Numbered from the stretch's first letter, positions 1 to 7,749 are shown. The stretch: DNA of 12,180 nt from Acanthaster planci (GCF_001949145.1 NW_019091401.1:447648-459827); one strand, 5' to 3'. The notes: generated from the sequence alone by a model not told the origin. Numbers and translations: made by a program.

Positions 1-105
1 AAGATACAATCATGTGATGTCTCAAATTGACGTTTGCTTGTGGTGGGTAGCTTGGAGTATCATCATATTTGTTGTTGATACCTGAACACTGTGGAGTCCT
101 TACAG

Positions 106-176
106 GTTGGATACACTGCATCAAAAAGACCCTCTGACATTGCGGTCATCTTGTTTACGACTGGATTAACCCTAGG
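106..176 (+). other. Possible short coding exon, weakly AMP-binding-like
   Basis: A pyrimidine-containing tract ending in TTACAG precedes this stretch and GTGTGTGC follows it, so it could be an exon of 71 nt. Read from its first base it gives a protein-like frame containing ASKRPSDIAVILFTTGLT. The DIAVILFTTG part resembles the phosphate-binding loop region of AMP-dependent synthetases (ILFTSGTTG-x-PKG), but the Gly-Ser/Thr-Thr-Gly core and the Lys are not present before the putative donor. No neighbouring exon was found. It could equally be chance; the frame stays open until about position 285 without further recognisable content. Confidence 0.2.
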
Positions 177-467
177 GTGTGTGCAAAATCATATTAAAAT
201 TGGAAGATTCAGGAATGTTAGGGTTGAAGAGCTTTCTTACTGCTCTGTTGATTGGATTTTTTTTCCGGGAAAAAATACAAACTGATTACCGTGTTCAGAA
301 GATACTTAAAGCAAAGCCAACAAATACAAATTCAGTTGATTCTCCCCACCTACTGTACATCCTTTACTGAGGCCGCAGTTGTTTTTTAAATAATTTTCAT
401 TTTTATATTGCCCTAAAAGCTTCAAAAACCAAGCGAACATTAATGAAATGCAGTTGACTCTACTTAC

Positions 468-500
468 CAGCTGGATATCAAATAAACAGCCCCCAGCCAT
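468..500 (-). CDS. Possible start-containing exon on the minus strand
   Basis: On the minus strand an ATG in good context (ACCAAAATGGCTGG) opens a frame reading MAGGCLFDIQL, which runs straight into a strong donor, CTG|GTAAGTAG. The exon would leave in phase 0. The frame is also open upstream to an AG at about 516, preceded by a long T tract, so it could be an internal exon reading EFITKMAGGCLFDIQL instead of a first exon. The ATG overlaps an AAAATGGC word of the kind bound by YY1 at some animal promoters. No partner exon was recognised between here and position 1, so function is unknown. Confidence 0.25.
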
Positions 501-705
501 TTTGGTAATAAATTCTTGGCAGTTATGTTGGAAAAAAAAATAAGACTCTCATTCTCATTTTGAAAAACATGACAATCAATTGACATTGTGTACTTGGCCT
601 AACTGAAAGTGCGCACTTCATACACGGCTCATACATGTACATGTACTGTACCTCCTTTCTCACTGCTCGGTTTTGCCCATTCCATGTCACACACTGGTTT
701 TGCCT

Positions 706-1817
706 TTAATATGGAGCTAGCCCCCCACTGTAGATGTTCCATGTACAGGCTTGAGATGTACAACATGTACAAGGAATATCATTTCCAGACGAAGCACCAG
801 TCATAAATGCATGGCCCAGCTTGAAGATCAAGGCAGTGACGTGGTTGCATGTCGATCCAAGTCTGGGTAAAGTAAAAAAATAAAGTAAATAAAACTTAAT
901 TGTATACCAATACACTGAACTTGCACCAGGGAAATTGTCCCAAAAAAGGGTAGCAGTGGTGTAGCTGCTCCCCCCTCCCACTAAAGACTTGTCCCGCTCC
1001 ACTAGAACATGATGCATGATGGGAGTACCAAAAAATGTGGGGATACCTATCGTGCTCCCATCTACAAAATTTATATTTGCCAGGCCCCCCATGCAACTTT
1101 ACGCTAGCTACCAAGGGGGAGAGAGAGTGAATAGGATGTGGGCCTGCATAGTGCACATTTTAATTAGCCTGGGATATATTGTTTACCGCTTAATACAAAA
1201 TAAAATTACAATAAAAAATACAGTATAAAAATACAAAAACTCTCCTGGCAAAGCCACGACAGTAGGTGCTGTAGATCTTGCCTGAAGACTTTTCCACAGC
1301 AACCCAGACAGTGTGTGGAATGCTCTTTATGGCTTGTAACTGGGTGCTAGTTGCTTTCACAAAGCAAATATTACTCTGTAGTGTGACAGCATGGTAGAAC
1401 ACTTCATTGATCCACTTCCTTATAATTGGTAAGCAATCACTGTGGCAGAGTTTCTGCTCTCTGTCCCTTCCGAACAGAACGTGTACTTGGCTGACTTTAA
1501 TACACAAGGGCTAGGGGTTTCTTTCAGTAGGCACTCCGCAATTTCAAAAGTAGCTCATCACTGGTGGCCAATGTCTCACTCCATGCTTTTCATTTAACCA
1601 CTCATGGTCAAGTCAACCAGGGGATCTGGTAGATTTCTTCCATTGATATGCAGAAGCTTAGCATATTGAAATGATCTCAGTCTGTCTTTGCTACCTCGTC
1701 CGGATTTTCCTGTATGCCAAACTGTACAGCGCTGTACGCCAATGCCTTTAACTCAGCTTTTCGTCCTGTAGTTTTTAGTCCTTTTACCCTCAGAAAGTCT
1801 TTCAGTGTTGGCACTTT
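706..1817 (-). pseudogene. Decayed SAP-domain / SWIM zinc-finger protein gene
   Basis: Read on the minus strand from high to low coordinates. An AG at 1819-1818 is followed by 46 open codons (1817-1680) with a SAP-like motif, VPTLKDFLRVKGLKTTGRK. The frame then shifts: 1680-1597 gives FQYAKLLHINGRNLPDPLVD; a second shift gives EWLNEKHGVRHWPP (to 1547); a third gives SYFEIAECLLKETPS; and a fourth segment ends with CFVKAT...HTVWVAVEKSSGKIYSTYC (about 1470-1245). An intron-like gap (1244-863) separates this from LGSTCNHVTALIFKLGHAF and CTSQACTWN (862-709), then TAA. This order (SAP, linker with LPDP and WPP, VWV-x-x-EKSSG, SWIM C-x-H, CTS-x-x-C-x-W) matches SWIM-type proteins common in marine invertebrates. 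SWIM is CxC...CxH; here the first Cys is Thr. SWIM and SAP domains usually bind nucleic acid or protein. Multiple shifts and the lost donor show it is not functional as written. Any nuclease domain further downstream is absent. Confidence 0.7.
1724..1737. repeat. Perfect 14-bp palindrome inside the SAP segment
   Basis: GTACAGCGCTGTAC is its own reverse complement. It falls in the relic's SAP segment (coding for YSAVQ on the minus strand), so it probably reflects coding sequence by chance. Confidence 0.5.
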
Positions 1818-1864
1818 CTAATGCTGAATCTCCTCTAAACGTGGGCTAGCTGTTTCAGAATTCA

Positions 1865-1990
1865 TGACAAATCTAATTTCATGAATTTTGACATCAATGA
1901 CACAGGTTTGTTGACCATTTTGCTGTAATCAAAAGGCACGACCACATTGTTTCCAGTGGCAACACGTTGTTTATCTTCTAAAATGGCGGC
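1865..1990 (-). other. Small open frame upstream of the SAP/SWIM relic
   Basis: On the minus strand 41 codons are open before a TGA at 1867-1865, with a protein-like composition (ILEDKQRVATGNN, PFDYSKMVNKPVSLMSKF). It ends about 50 bp before the SAP segment and is on the same strand, so it may be a relic of an N-terminal part of the same gene. I do not recognise a domain, and there is no clear splice donor at its end. It may be chance. Confidence 0.25.
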
Positions 1991-2270
1991 ATATTACCCA
2001 CAGCGCATTGTGCACTGAGATTACGAATAGGCTACTAAAAATCTTCCAAGCTAGTATCAAGACACTTTAGCATACCTGTATTAAAGTACATGTATTTTCA
2101 GAATTCTAACATTGCATACATGTGCACTCTATTTCGGCCTATATTGGCCTACTGACATGTGCAAGAGCCTTGTAATTTGGGCAGGCCAGGCACTTGAAAA
2201 ACTTGGTTCCCGATATACTTGTACTTCTGTGTTAAGTTGTCAGTTGCTGTGGAAATCAGTGGATTTGCAA
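1991..2270. other. No gene recognised
   Basis: AT-rich sequence with no convincing frame or splice pair. The word AAAATGGCGGC at 1980-1990, just outside, matches the YY1-type motif found at some animal start sites, but the plus-strand frame it opens closes after 11 codons. Confidence 0.4.
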
Positions 2271-2271
2271 A

Positions 2272-2313
2272 GACTCGGACTTGAACTTAGACCTTCTGGA
2301 CTTGGACTCGAAC
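2272..2313 (+). repeat. Degenerate GGACTT/GGACTC minisatellite
   Basis: A short run of imperfect 6-bp words (GACTCGGACTTG, then GGACTTGGACTCG) with interruptions. It is a small, decayed simple repeat. The long plus-strand frames around it are by-products of its low stop content. Confidence 0.5.
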
Positions 2314-2410
2314 AATGAGAACTTGCATGGCTACAAGGACTTGGCCCAAGCCCCTCTCCCTGATTTTTAACTTTATTTTACTGTGCAAGACTGGCGGTCT
2401 ATGTGTTTAT

Positions 2411-2491
2411 ATGTCTGTGGTGCCGCGGTGCAAAATGGGAAAACAGAACGACACGACAATGTTTAGAACGCCCCTTGGTATGTTTGTAAAG
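2411..2491 (+). other. Possible degenerate THAP-like zinc-finger start
   Basis: The plus frame reads SVVPRCKMGKQNDTTMFRTP and ends at a donor-like AAG|GTAGGC. The pattern V-P-x-C-K...MFRTP recalls the beginning of THAP domains (C-x-V-P-x-C...FHRFP), DNA-binding zinc fingers found in P-element-like transposases and their descendants. The first expected Cys reads Ser (TCT, one base from TGT). The rest of a THAP domain was not found nearby, so this is at best a relic. Confidence 0.2.
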
Positions 2492-2634
2492 GTAGGCTAA
2501 TTGTCCAAGTACAAAAGGATTTGCAAGGAATCATGCAAATACATTCTGTTCATGGAATTTTGAAAGGTCCCATAATTGACTTAGTAGTTTACATTTTAAT
2601 GAGTTGAAGTTTGTACTGTAGCGTGACATGTTAC

Positions 2635-2713
2635 AGCAGACTGCCAGAAGTCTGTCATGTGTCTGTGCTGGGTCCGATGTCTACAAGCAGGGTGGACGTT
2701 GGACCCTTCAGTT
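2635..2713 (-). CDS. Possible third exon of the unidentified minus-strand gene
   Basis: On the minus strand a good acceptor (TTATCTACCCCCAG) precedes 2713. The frame required by the phase-2 exit of the exon at 3013-3142 is open for about 38 codons here and begins TEGSNVHPACRHRTQ. A weak donor (GCT|GTAACA) lies at 2634. The peptide is His/Cys-rich but resembles nothing I know. Phase compatibility is one in three by chance. Confidence 0.2.
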
Positions 2714-3006
2714 CTGGGGGTAGATAAGTGACACAAATTCTGCTTTTTTTAATCAAAATTTTCCTTGAGAATGAGAGCAACCATTAAGCTTGAGGTACCC
2801 AGGCTAAGGAGGTTTTTACACCAAAAATCACGAAGGATTTCCTCATCATTCTTTCGTTTTCTTCCCAACGATTGCACCATACCGCACGTGTAGTGACAGC
2901 CAAGGGCCAGTTTAGCCGAGCTAGTTCTGTATGTCATTTTGACTATTTTTGGAGGTGGCAGTGTTTAACCAGTCACAGCTAGCACTGCACTTGGCCTGAT
3001 GGTATC

Positions 3007-3020
3007 ACTTACATGTAAGT
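3007..3020. repeat. Perfect 14-bp palindrome with GTAAGT on both strands
   Basis: ACTTACATGTAAGT is its own reverse complement and so presents a strong 5' splice word on each strand. The minus copy is the donor proposed for the exon at 3013-3142. Confidence 0.7.
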
Positions 3021-3142
3021 CACACAGCTCAGAGGCCACTCATGTGATAATGACAAGATTCCACCCCCTCCTCGATATATGGACAAACTGACCTTAAATT
3101 GGCCATGATTGGCACCTGCATGTGCACTGAATGTGTGATGTC
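3013..3142 (-). CDS. Putative exon of an unidentified minus-strand gene
   Basis: A strong acceptor (GCTTTTTTTCATATTCAG) precedes base 3142, and a strong donor (CAT|GTAAGTG) follows base 3013. Entering with two bases of a split codon gives 42 open codons containing HHTFSAHAGANHGQFKVSLS and, later, YRGGGG and SCVTY. An alternative, shorter exon would end at AAG|GTCAGT (3093). The entry phase fits the exit of the exon at 3204-3326; the intron between them would be only 61 bp. The composition looks like a folded, beta-rich domain, but I recognise no family. The donor lies in a perfect 14-bp palindrome (3007-3020). Confidence 0.4.
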
Positions 3143-3203
3143 CTGAATATGAAAAAAAGCACTTTGCACCATTGGTGGTCAAAGCCACATGCAGTATACT
3201 TAC

Positions 3204-3326
3204 GAAAGCACAAAACTGGACTGGTTCCAATCTCCCGGACATAGAATTTCATTTTGTAGTGTCCAGAACCAATACCTCGAATGCGTTGTTTTTTCTTCAG
3301 AAAATACAGCCAATTGCGTACTATTC
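3204..3326 (-). CDS. Putative exon of an unidentified minus-strand gene
   Basis: A 123-nt stretch between an acceptor with a T-rich tract (CTTTTTTTTCAAATAG) and a near-perfect donor (TTTC|GTAAGTAT). It is entered and left in phase 1 and codes for 40 complete codons with strongly protein-like content: VRNWLYFLKKKQRIRG, then GSGHYKMKFYVREIG and SPVLCF. The final C plus the GA opening the next exon makes Arg. The basic and aromatic alternation suggests a helix followed by beta strands, but I could not name the domain. The unspliced frame also stays open through the 61-bp intron, so the splice is inferred, not forced. Confidence 0.45.
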
Positions 3327-3703
3327 CTATTTGAAAAAAAAGTTCTTTTCCTCTGCTTCTAAAACTACTTCTTATGTGTTCTACGTTCTCAAACAAGTTC
3401 AGGTGAAATGAAAGCGTCCTTTACAAAATTTGTTGCAGAAAACATCTAGAAAAGAAAGTTTTACCAGCTAGATTTCTGTCTCGAACTTTGCCATTTTTTA
3501 ACGGTTTGTTAAAAATCACGAGAGTAAAAAATCAACCAAAAAATACCAGGTGATACATTATTCTGTGCACGTGATTCCAAATACTTGTTTGACAGTGCTG
3601 TAAACATTAGCATCCAATGTATGTTTAATCAAAATGACTTTTGGAGTTTCCATTTTTTTTGTAAATTGGCCAAAAACTAAATGCATATTTTCCCTTGTTG
3701 TAG
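3327..3703. other. No gene recognised
   Basis: AT-rich sequence with T and A runs. A minus-strand frame continues upstream of the 3204-3326 exon to about 3396 without recognisable content. Nothing resembling the P-loop exon expected upstream of the IFI44-like piece was found here. Confidence 0.4.
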
Positions 3704-3822
3704 ATTACACCATAAGTGCACGCACACGTATGTTGCGAACTCAACTACGTGGGCGTAACAGAAATGTACATGTATGTGATGTAATGGGTTTGTCAACAGC
3801 TGATTGCTCGCAGTACAGCTGA
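3704..3822 (+). pseudogene. IFI44-like GTPase exon fragment
   Basis: An acceptor with a pyrimidine tract (TTTTCCCTTGTTGTAG) is followed by an open frame reading TISARTRMLRTQL, RGRNRNVHVCDVMGLS and then TADCSQYS to a TGA at 3820. The core, VHVCDVMGLS, resembles the CDTMGLS segment (G3 motif, magnesium/nucleotide contact) of interferon-induced protein 44 family GTPases, and the preceding Thr/Arg-rich strand also fits. In the family this segment follows a P-loop and precedes a D-x-x-x-I-L-x-G-H stretch; neither was found in the window. A weak donor (GCA|GTACAG) precedes the stop. It is probably an orphan exon or relic, unless missing exons lie far away. Thr of the motif reads Val. Confidence 0.45.
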
Positions 3823-4295
3823 AAAACTTGAGGCAAATGTTACACAAGTTTCACTCGTTAATTCACGGAAATTATTATTTATGAACTAATTTTTTTGAAA
3901 TCTAGAAATTCTTAATTAGAAAATCAGCTTACTACAATGGCTCTGGCTGACGTTTCAAATATACGAGAAAAAAATTGGAATTGGAATCAGTTAAACCGAC
4001 TCAGAACTAGCGTAGAAGTGTTGTCACTTCTGACGATCCCATAAGTCCAGAGTAGAAGCTTAGAATTATACTATGAAAGTACATGTAATTTTGTAGTTTC
4101 CCAATATACAAGGTGGACGACTGCATGACCACAATTCACTAGAATTATAGGATTTTTTTCGCCGGAATTTGACCATGGAGTTATTTTTGAGATCCAGAAT
4201 TAGGGAAGCGACTGTACATATGCATTATCCACTCGTACTGCACCCATGTATGTAGGCCTACGTACATGTACATGTAACCCCAAACCATCCGCTAG
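3823..4295. other. No gene recognised; palindromic TACATGTA cluster
   Basis: AT-rich sequence without a convincing frame. Near its right end, 4252-4276 holds the palindrome GTAGGCCTAC followed by two overlapping TACATGTA words. These lie just before the candidate start codon at 4296, but I see no TATA box or other core promoter element. Confidence 0.4.
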
Positions 4296-4364
4296 ATGGC
4301 GAGTTCAGATTCAGTAAAAAAAGAAAATGCCCCAGAGAAAAGATCAGCTTTTGATGATCTCCCT
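4296..4364 (+). CDS. Candidate first coding exon of the acidic-protein gene
   Basis: ATG GCG opens a frame reading MASSDSVKKENAPEK and then RSAFDDLP, up to a donor-like CCT|GTAATA. Without splicing the frame ends at TGA 4401. The Ser/Asp/Lys/Glu-rich, disordered character matches the downstream exons on the same strand. Against it, this donor leaves in phase 0, whereas the exon at 4928 needs a phase-1 partner, so an unseen exon or another donor would be required. The start context (CTAGATGGCG) is fair. Translation could instead begin at one of the two ATG codons at 4948-4953. Confidence 0.3.
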
Positions 4365-4403
4365 GTAATAGTCTTGCCTCCATTTCAACATGAGGAAATC
4401 TGA

Positions 4404-4927
4404 TTCAAGGAATCTGGAGAAAGGGCCCAGGAAATACCTCAGATTGCACCACAGCACATCTATGTGTAGAATCCAAAATTTCCCCATGTCGTAATGGCTT
4501 TGCGCTCTGCACTGGTATCATGTGCCGCCCTGCTTTAATAATAGGCTGTGAAAAACACTGCTTGATATTATTACCTCAGTTTACATACACTTAAACAAAA
4601 TTTTGTTAGGAAATAATTTTTGGGCAAGTTTAGAAGTGTCCATTTTGCACTGAAGGAAAAAAAAATTGGAAAATTGAACTACAATAAAAATTTGTTTGGA
4701 AAGTTGTAGTGGGTGAGTAAAATCAGGAGTTTTGAATTAGACTAGTAGGAGTTTGATAAAATTTCTTTTACTTTGAAATTTGAGGTAAAACTGTTGCTCC
4801 GGCAAGGCACTGGAGGCGAAAATATAAAACTGCGTCAAAGTTAGGGGGCTTCAACAATAAATGAAGGATGTTGTTGTTGTGACAACAGTAAAAGCTGAAG
4901 GGGTGCATTGTGTTGTTTTTATTGTAG
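4404..4927. other. Intron or upstream sequence, no gene recognised
   Basis: AT-rich, with A runs and many short stops. The last bases (GTGTTGTTTTTATTGTAG) form the acceptor of the exon at 4928. A hairpin-capable TTGTTGTTGTGACAACAG lies at about 4870-4887. No exon with the phase needed by 4928-5006 was found. Confidence 0.4.
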
Positions 4928-5006
4928 GAGGAAGTCATCAACAGAAGATGATGGAGCAAGGAGTGGCCAATGAGTGGGCAGCATCAGTGGAGAGCACAGA
5001 ACCTGA
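4928..5006 (+). CDS. Acidic protein gene, exon 1 or 2
   Basis: The acceptor TTTTTATTGTAG and the perfect donor CCTGA|GTAAGT bound a 79-nt exon. Of the three frames only one is open; it contains MMEQGVANEWAASVESTEP and leaves with two bases (GA), completed to Asp by the next exon. The acceptor is a tandem TAGGAG, so use of the second AG would remove one codon without changing frame. Two consecutive ATG codons (4948, 4951), the second with A at -3 and G at +4, could be the translation start, making the bases before them 5' untranslated. If the true start lies upstream, the exon enters in phase 1. I do not recognise the protein. Confidence 0.65.
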
Positions 5007-5350
5007 GTAAGTTCCTTCCCAGCACCTGGTTATTCAGTGACAAGCTGGATTGAAGGTGAACTTCATTCCTGCAAGTTTACTCATTTCCCCCGTATTATTA
5101 GAGGTGTCTTAATGCCAACCTTCCCAGATCCTTCAAAATCCACCAGGAGATTTGTGGAAGATTGAGGAAGGTAGAGCCCAGCCCAGCCTCTTTGGCTTCA
5201 AATGGGACTTGATGTATCCGTAGAATTTTGGAGAATGTATTTTTCTGGGGATGATTTAGTATTCAGAAAGGTTTCGAGGAACCACCATCTTTCTGTGCTG
5301 TCCTTACATCTTGCTGCCCAATAATCTTTACTTTGTCTGCACTTTGACAG

Positions 5351-5418
5351 CTCTGACAAGTTTGGTCTCACAGAAAATGATGATGACTTTGATGTTGGCC
5401 ATAGCACAGACAGTGAAG
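5351..5418 (+). CDS. Acidic protein gene, second shared exon
   Basis: A 68-nt exon between CTTTGTCTGCACTTTGACAG and the perfect donor GAAG|GTAAGT. Its entry phase exactly completes the GA left by the exon ending at 5006. It reads SDKFGLTENDDDFDVGHSTD and ends SE plus one G. It is strongly acidic, with likely casein-kinase-II-type Ser-Asp/Glu sites, typical of disordered nuclear or nucleolar proteins; that comparison is general, not a family assignment. The upstream intron is 344 bp. Confidence 0.75.
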
Positions 5419-5704
5419 GTAAGTACATTTGTCCAAAGACTGTGTGTAAAAAGGCCCTAGATATCCGAAACAAAATGAACAATTCTATACAAAACCTTTG
5501 TACTGTGACTTCCTTTGACAAATTTGATTATTCAATGCAGCTTTCCACTAAGGAAAGATACTGCTTACATTTTATGTTCATTTTTTCAATATTTTATGAT
5601 GAAGTCACCACTCACTGCATAAGTTAACACCTAGAGTCAGTGATGACGTTCATATTTTATCTCCTATTTGTTCTTCTCAAGAAGCGGGCTCAAGAGAGAC
5701 TCAG

Positions 5705-5779
5705 GTTCCAGTGAGGACCCAAGTGACAGCCACTCTGACAGTGATGAGGAGCAAGAACAGTGGATGGAGAAAACAGCAG
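5705..5779 (+). CDS. Acidic protein gene, Ser/Asp/Glu-rich exon
   Basis: The frame reads SSEDPSDSHSDSDEEQEQ followed by WMEKTA and one G, before a donor GCAG|GTAGAT. The start is uncertain. The first AG after the T-rich tract (5681) gives the wrong frame; AGs at 5698 and 5704 both fit the phase-1 exit of the previous exon and differ by two codons (DSG or G). I chose 5704 because CAG|G is the better consensus. The exon is an acidic low-complexity stretch with an aromatic WM end. The AG-crowded acceptor could allow alternative splicing, including frame-breaking use of 5681. Confidence 0.65.
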
Positions 5780-6528
5780 GTAGATAAGCTGTCACTTGTC
5801 AGTCATTTTTGCACTCTGTGAAGAAATCAATTTTTGTAGGTAGATTTGGCCCTGGTACTTCTAACATACCACCTCACAGCCAGCAGCAATCCCCCAAGAA
5901 TTGGGCTGTCCAATGCTGGATTTTTTACAAACTTTGTATGCATGACTTTCCTTCTCAATACAAACATTAAAGTTTTATCTCAATCTGTCATATGGTTTGA
6001 CAGTCACTTGGAAGTTGGGAATGGCAGCGGAAAAGTATACATTCTTGGTTGACCTCTCTCAGACAAAAAAAGGTGCTGTGCGAGAATGGTATGTTGGATT
6101 TTCACAAAATGGTGTTGGAATGACCAAAAAGAGTTATTAAAAAAACTCCAGAAGGCTTCTGGAAAATATGCACCTGGATAATATTGAAATATATGTTAAA
6201 GGGGGTAGATTCCCTCACCCCTCCCACCAGCTCTGTTGGGTAAAACTCAGAGGTTCTTCAAGAAATTTCCACTCACACAGCCAGAGTTTTCACAATTTGT
6301 TAAGTTGAAAAAGCAGTCAATGGGTATCTCTCCTGACAGAATTACATAAGTCTGTGGCAAATGACTGAAGCCACTCACTTGTGGCTTTAATCATCTAGCC
6401 ACAACCTCAGCCTCAGCCTTTTGGACATCGCCTCAAAACCGCAACTCTGCTGGGGACATGCTAAAAAGTACATTTATTACAATGTATACAGACATAACTG
6501 CTCCTTTTTGTTTCTGTATTTTTACCAG
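5780..6528 (+). other. Intron of the acidic-protein gene
   Basis: The phases of the flanking exons match directly, so no extra exon is needed here. The 3' end has a strong pyrimidine tract (CTCCTTTTTGTTTCTG) and CAG. An open plus frame at 5846-6052 lies wholly inside and has no coding character. Nothing else was recognised. Confidence 0.55.
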
Positions 6529-6670
6529 GTGTTCAAGGTGATAGCAGGGTAGTCAGTCCCCTGCTTGTGGGCTCATCTTCTGGCGTCACTAGCCTGATAG
6601 AGGAAAGCGATAGCAGCGTAGCTGGTCCCCTGCCTGTGGGCTCATCTTCTGGCATCACTGGCCTGATAGA
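6529..6670 (+). CDS. Acidic protein gene, repeat-bearing exon
   Basis: A strong acceptor (TTTCTGTATTTTTACCAG) starts the exon; its first two bases complete Gly with the G left at 5779. It reads VQGDSRVVSPLLVGSSSGV, TSLIEESDSSVAGP and LPVGSSSGITGLI, covering tandem units 1 and most of 2. The frame meets TAA at 6672-6674, which lies inside a possible donor, ATAGA|GTAAAGT, so the exon probably ends at 6670 in phase 2. That donor lacks the usual G at position +5. The next acceptor (8249) has the matching phase. Other ends are possible at the equivalent sites 6739, 6808 and 6877, but transcripts using them would contain the TAA. The Gly/Ser/Pro-rich repeat peptide suggests a disordered linker. Confidence 0.55.
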
Positions 6671-6884
6671 GTAAAGTGATAGCAGCGTAGTTGGTCCCCT
6701 GCCTGTGGGCTCATCTTCTGGCATCACTGGCCTGATAGAGTAAAGCGATAGCAGCGTGGTTGGTCCCCTGCCTGTGGGCTCATCTTCTGGCATCACTGGC
6801 CTGATAGAGTAAAGCGATAGCAGCGTAGTTGGTCCCCTGCCTGTGGGCTCATCTTCTGGCATCACTTCCCCAGTAGAGTAAGCC
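6540..6884 (+). repeat. Five tandem 69-bp units spanning an exon end
   Basis: Units start at 6540, 6609, 6678, 6747 and 6816, each exactly 69 bp (23 codons), beginning GATAGCAGCGTAGTTGGTCC. Units 2-4 are nearly identical (one or two differences between neighbours); unit 1 has several more differences and unit 5 diverges at its 3' end. In the plus coding frame unit 1 ends GAG GAA AGC, whereas units 2-4 end GAG TAA AGY and unit 5 GAG TAA GCC. The same change creates a GTAAAG or GTAAGC donor-like word. The minus strand is open through all five units for 117 codons, but only because the plus-strand TAA reads TTA there. Recent expansion by slippage or unequal exchange is likely. Confidence 0.95.
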
Positions 6885-7466
6885 ATCTCTTGATTTCCAA
6901 CAAGAAAGTTATGATTTTGGTTGTCGCAACATTTTGTTCAAAGGTACATGTACAGTCCACCATTTTTCTTTTGTGGATTATTTTCCTTTGAAAAGCAACA
7001 AAATTACTCAGTCTAAAGAAGGGAACGCAAGAATGAACCTGATGAAGATGAAGTGTCAGCTTAATAGTGAATGCTCCATATTCTGAGAAAACTATTCTAG
7101 GACTTAGATTTCAGATCAAAAGTGGCTGAGTCGTGTTTTAAATTGCACCTAAATTCAGCATCAGAGAAACATTCTCATATTCAGTCGAATGCAGCTACAC
7201 CTTGTCACCCCCTGAACTGATGAATTATAGAAACTGCTAGTGTCTGTGAATCTTGTCAACACTTGCACGCATTTCTAATAGTAACTTTCCAAAAACTGAG
7301 AAGGTGCCTGCTTGAAATCATTGTTTCTTCATGATGACCGTTTGCCAGAAAGAACAGTTTTTCACAGAATGTAGTCCTCTATCACCAAGTATGCTTTTTA
7401 ACAATTTTGGATACCTTTTAAATAGCTGCAAATGATAGACTGTACAGTACTTTTAACCCATTTATC
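6885..7466 (+). other. Intron sequence left of the transposon pair
   Basis: No exon or RNA gene recognised. It includes one TACATGTA word near 6952 and otherwise AT-rich sequence. Confidence 0.45.
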
Positions 7467-7472
7467 CTTGTA

Positions 7473-7749
7473 CAGGGTTCCCACAGTCATTAAAAATCCT
7501 GGGAAAAAGTTGTCCCAGAAAGTTATGGAGAACTCACAGAAAATTGGTCTGCGGTAAAGTCGGAAAAATCAAGATTGTACAAGGGTAATTTTGATGGTGG
7601 TTATAGTGCCAATGGCAGTCTTCCCGTTTATTATACCAAACAAATTTCTGTGCAGAGTGACATTAAATGCCATGGAAATTGTCATATTTTGGTTCTGGAA
7701 AGTGCAGGAAAGGTCACTGAATTTGATTTTCAGATTTCGTGGAACCTTG
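7473..7749. mobile_element. Non-autonomous DNA transposon with CAGGGTTCC ends
   Basis: The left end reads CAGGGTTCCCAC, and the reverse complement of the right end reads CAAGGTTCCAC, giving inverted ends with one mismatch and one gap. A perfect 6-bp direct repeat, CTTGTA, flanks the element (7467-7472 and 7750-7755) and looks like a target-site duplication. The CAGGG start is typical of hAT-like elements, although those usually make 8-bp duplications. The interior (AATCCTGGGAAAAAG, TCTGGAAAGTGCAGG) resembles a repeat I recall from many animal genomes that begins with GGTTCCCACAG. It codes for no protein; open frames over it are incidental. It sits in the intron before the exon at 8250. Confidence 0.65.

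Noticed and set aside
1984-2018. Short plus frame starting MAAYYPQRIVH in good start context
   Set aside because: It closes after 11 codons with no donor; the AAAATGGCGGC word is noted only as a possible factor site.
2749-2937. 62-codon minus-strand frame containing GRKRKNDEEILRDFW
   Set aside because: Some protein-like content, but no acceptor/donor pair and no phase link to the neighbouring minus-strand exons.
6533-6886. 117-codon minus-strand frame with five VMPEDEPTGRG-type repeats
   Set aside because: It is the antisense of the 69-bp array. It is open because plus-strand TAA reads TTA, and the plus-strand frame is joined by phase to the upstream exons with a strong acceptor.
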